64,000 nucleotides of DNA from a bacterium HR28 (lineage in GTDB: Bacteria > Chloroflexota > Chloroflexia > Thermomicrobiales > Thermomicrobiaceae). Numbering within the stretch: position 1 is the stretch's first letter; every line of letters begins with the position of its first letter. The notes beneath the pieces are model-generated. The model was not told where the DNA came from. It searched no databases and saw nothing but the letters and a program-made list of their open reading frames with translations. The position numbers and the translations under genes are program-made. Below, one piece after another: positions 61,688-64,000 of the stretch. The stretch lies in assembly GCA_002898255.1 (NCBI GenBank), contig BEIE01000005.1:115851-179850 (forward strand). The letters are read 5' to 3'.

Positions 61688-63148
61688 TCAGACATACTCC
61701 AGGCCGAGGCGCTGCGCCAGCGCCTGCTGACGGAGCACCGCCACCTCACCACAGCGGAATCCGGTCGGCAACACCTTCTCGGGATTAAAGAGTTCGCGTG
61801 GATCGAAACTCCGTTTGAGTCCGGCCATCGCGCAGAGGTCTTCCGTCGTGAAGACGAGCGTCATGTAGTCGCGCTTCTCGAAGCCGATACCGTGCTCCCC
61901 GGAGAGGGTGCCCCCGACATCAACGCAGTAACGGAGGATCTCCGTCGTGCACTCGAGCACCCGCTCCACCTCGCCGGGACGGTGCCGGTCAAAGAGGACC
62001 AAAGGATGCAGATTCCCGTCCCCGGCATGGAAGACGTTGGCTATAGAGAGCCGGTACTCGCGACTAAGCTCCTCGACCCGCCGCATCGTGGCAGGTAGCT
62101 TCGTGCGCGGGACAGTCGTGTCGACAAGGTAGTAGTTGGGCGCAAGACGTCCCATCGCACCGAATGCCGATTTGCGGCCCAGCCAGAGGAGGTCGCGCTC
62201 CTCCTTTGTGCGCGCGACGCGGACTTCCCAAGCGCTGTGCTGCCGACAGAGCTCGGCGACTCGACCCGTGTTCTCTGCGACGATTTCTTGTAGCCCATCC
62301 AGTTCGACAAGGAGCACGGCCCCCGCTTCCCGTGGATAGCCGGCATGGAACGCGTCTTCCACCGCCTTGATGGTCAGATGATCCATCATCTCGAGCGCGG
62401 CCGGCAGAACACCCGCCGCGATAATCGCCGAAGTGGCGTGCGAGGCTGACTCAATATCCGGGAATGCAGCAAGAAGCACACTGACCGCCTCCGGCAGGCG
62501 CGTGAGGCGGACCATCACCTTGGTGACAATGCCAAGCGTGCCTTCCGAGCCGACCAGGACACCTGTGAGGTCGACCCCCGGAGTTTCGGGTACCGGCCCA
62601 CCAGTCCAGATCCGCTCGCCATCCGGAAGGACGACTTCGAGTCCCAGGATATGGTTCGTTGTCACCCCGTACTTGAGGCAGTGCGGCCCACCGGAGTTGT
62701 TCCCGACATTACCGCCAATCGTGCAGGCACGCTGAGAGGCTGGATCCGGAGCGAAGAAATAGCCACGTGGCTGGAGCGCAGTACTCAGCTCCAAGTTGAT
62801 AACACCCGGCTCCACGATCGCGTACCCATCTCGTTCATTGACCTCGAGGATACGGTTCATCCGTGTGAGAACAATCAGAATGCCACCGCGCAGCGCCAGA
62901 GCGCCACCAGCAAGCCCGGTGCCAGCGCCCCGTGGGATAACTGGCAGCCCGACCTCGTTGGCCAGCCGGACGACCGCACTGACTTGTTCTGCTGTCCGTG
63001 GCAGTACCGTGAAGTCCGGCCGGTGATGGCCAGCAAACACCTCGTCCGAGGCGTCGTACTCGTAGACCAGGAGCTCGTCCGGATCGTCAAGCAACCCATC
63101 GGGCCCGACGATCTCGAGCAAACGGGTACGGATCGCTGCACGGTCCAT
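61688..63148 (-). CDS. glcD: Glycolate oxidase FAD-binding catalytic subunit
   Basis: Protein of 486 residues. LLVYEYDASDEVFAGHHRPD and GLPVIPRGAGTGLAGGALAL start the FAD domain; PASQRACTIGGNVGNNSGGP, GVTTNHILGLEVVLPDGERI and VLVGSEGTLGIVTKVMVRLT are family typical; NVFHAGDGNLHPLVLFDRHR, SGEHGIGFEKRDYM and FDPRELFNPEKVLP complete the catalytic half. It oxidises glycolate (some members D-lactate). I place the start at the ATG 63148 behind AGGAGG; a TTG at 63247 gives 33 more residues without a binding site. It is the first gene of the glc operon. Confidence 0.93.
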   Translation of the reverse strand: MDRAAIRTRLLEIVGPDGLLDDPDELLVYEYDASDEVFAGHHRPDFTVLPRTAEQVSAVVRLANEVGLPVIPRGAGTGLAGGALALRGGILIVLTRMNRILEVNERDGYAIVEPGVINLELSTALQPRGYFFAPDPASQRACTIGGNVGNNSGGPHCLKYGVTTNHILGLEVVLPDGERIWTGGPVPETPGVDLTGVLVGSEGTLGIVTKVMVRLTRLPEAVSVLLAAFPDIESASHATSAIIAAGVLPAALEMMDHLTIKAVEDAFHAGYPREAGAVLLVELDGLQEIVAENTGRVAELCRQHSAWEVRVARTKEERDLLWLGRKSAFGAMGRLAPNYYLVDTTVPRTKLPATMRRVEELSREYRLSIANVFHAGDGNLHPLVLFDRHRPGEVERVLECTTEILRYCVDVGGTLSGEHGIGFEKRDYMTLVFTTEDLCAMAGLKRSFDPRELFNPEKVLPTGFRCGEVAVLRQQALAQRLGLEYV

Positions 63149-63529
63149 GGGCATGTCCTCCTGCGGGTCCGCTCCCACTCCGGCGCGAGGCACCGAGTCG
63201 ACGCCGAAAGTCGACTCAAGTATGCGCCGCGACCGAATGCGACGCAATCGTCTGCCAGCGCAAGCAGTGGGCGCTCGTCTGTCTGGTTGGGAAAGTGCCG
63301 CGTAACCTGGGCACCCACCTGCTCCGAATTATTGAGGCAGGCAAGAGCACTACAACGCGGGAGGATATTCGGCAGGTCAGTGGGCAGCAGCGGCAAGCGG
63401 CAGACTCACGCAGTGAGGCGCCAGTTCTGCGCAGTTGTGCGCCCGAGCACAGCGACCATTAGACGGGCAGGCTGAGCAGCAGGGTACACTGCGAAGAGCA
63501 AAACGTGACGAAGTAGGAAGGAGCGATCC

Positions 63530-63991
63530 GTGTCGGCTGGACAGTACTGGATCCTCGTCGGCTCACCGGAGAATCTGGAGGCAACGCGCGCCCACGGTTT
63601 TCGTCTCCAGGGCTTTAAGACGCGACATCGCAAGAAGGCCGAATCGATGCGGCCGGGCGACCGTTTGGTCTATTACGTCACTGGTGTGCAAGGGTTTGCT
63701 GCAACTGCGACGGTGACCTCGGAAGCCTTCGAGGATCACACACCGATCTGGACGAGCCGTGACCCGAAGAAGGCGAGCGAAGACTATCCCTGGCGAGTTC
63801 AGATCGAGCCGGATATCGTGTTGCCACCCGGCCTGACTGTTCCGGCAGAGCAACTCGCACCCCTGCTTGACCACACGAAGAAGTGGCCACCCGAGCACTG
63901 GCGCCAGTCGTTGACACAAACTTCCCCGTTGACCGGAACCTGCAGCTCGATCTCCACTGGTGCGCGCTTCCCCTTGACGCCTGGCGGATAG
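63530..63991 (+). CDS. EVE-domain protein
   Basis: Protein of 153 residues with the EVE fold, related to PUA and YTH domains. GQYWILVGSPENLEATRAHG starts it, SMRPGDRLVYYVTGVQGFAA and VTSEAFEDHTPIW form the core with the pocket aromatic residues, and DYPWRVQIEPDIVLPPGLTV and LLDHTKKWPPEHWRQSL complete it. EVE domains bind modified bases in DNA or RNA and appear in restriction and defence genes as well as stand-alone. The GTG start has AGGAAGGAG at good spacing. The last 20 residues are unusual in sequence. Only 9 bases remain in the window after the stop. Confidence 0.85.
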   Translation: MSAGQYWILVGSPENLEATRAHGFRLQGFKTRHRKKAESMRPGDRLVYYVTGVQGFAATATVTSEAFEDHTPIWTSRDPKKASEDYPWRVQIEPDIVLPPGLTVPAEQLAPLLDHTKKWPPEHWRQSLTQTSPLTGTCSSISTGARFPLTPGG

Positions 63992-64000
63992 ACGCGGACC

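Overview
This window reads as compact bacterial chromosome of high GC content (roughly 60 percent by eye). Genes are closely packed, 1-10 base overlaps between neighbours are common, GTG starts are frequent, and purine-rich ribosome binding sites are clear. The gene set (TilS-HPRT fusion, bactofilin-like gene heading a folate operon, HerA beside an Mre11-like nuclease, DehI-like protein, Mn/Fe superoxide dismutase, PrsW, UGSC selenoprotein) suggests a thermophilic member of the Chloroflexota, probably class Thermomicrobia. That placement is inference; no 16S or other marker gene is present. I see no phage, IS element, integrase or CRISPR array.

Layout. 0-3.2 kb (minus): larC (cut by the window edge), rlmN, a PrsW-type membrane protease. 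3.2-5.7 kb: a DehI-like gene, then a CcdA-type membrane thiol transporter read through an in-frame TGA, divergent from an OsmC-family redox protein across a perfect ATACCCC/GGGGTAT palindrome. 5.7-11.4 kb: RraA-like, amidase, superoxide dismutase, ring-cleaving dioxygenase, MarR. 11.4-16.4 kb (minus): operon of bactofilin-like gene, folB, folP, folK, FGGY kinase and MOSC protein. 16.7-21.8 kb (minus): ppdK and pcrA. 22.0-28.0 kb (plus): one promoter followed by CoA-transferase A and B, a NifU-like protein, a UGSC selenoprotein, its overlapping partner gene, and three SDR genes of which the first has lost catalytic residues. 28.1-33.5 kb: tRNA(CAU), tilS-hpt, ftsH, a small gene, tRNA-Ala(CGC), tRNA-Gly(CCC). 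33.5-34.7 kb: a gene-free stretch. 34.7-48.2 kb: enoyl-CoA hydratase, lipoprotein, MBL hydrolase, J protein, a DMT transporter/M20 peptidase/HAD operon behind a structured leader, rhomboid, and a minus-strand ABC exporter/YibE-F/MGMT operon. 48.4-64 kb: PH-like membrane protein, M42 peptidase, FabI-like reductase, GAF-GAF histidine kinase divergent from a HerA/Mre11 pair, S9 peptidase, secreted membrane-anchored protein, glycolate oxidase glcDEF, EVE protein.

The most important observation is that this organism very probably inserts selenocysteine. Two genes are interrupted by TGA exactly where their families carry a redox-active Cys or Sec: the UGSC protein (Sec95) and a CcdA-family protein (Sec190). 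Downstream of both TGAs lies the same hairpin in the same register: GGCC at +15 to +18, a five-base loop with GU at +20/+21, and GGCC at +24 to +27. UGSC proteins are an already named selenoprotein family. I do not know of a described CcdA-family selenoprotein, and its pairing with OsmC under a CsoR/CstR-type operator suggests a regulated thiol, persulfide or copper stress module. The Sec machinery genes (selA, selB, selC, selD) are not in this window, so that part rests on inference.
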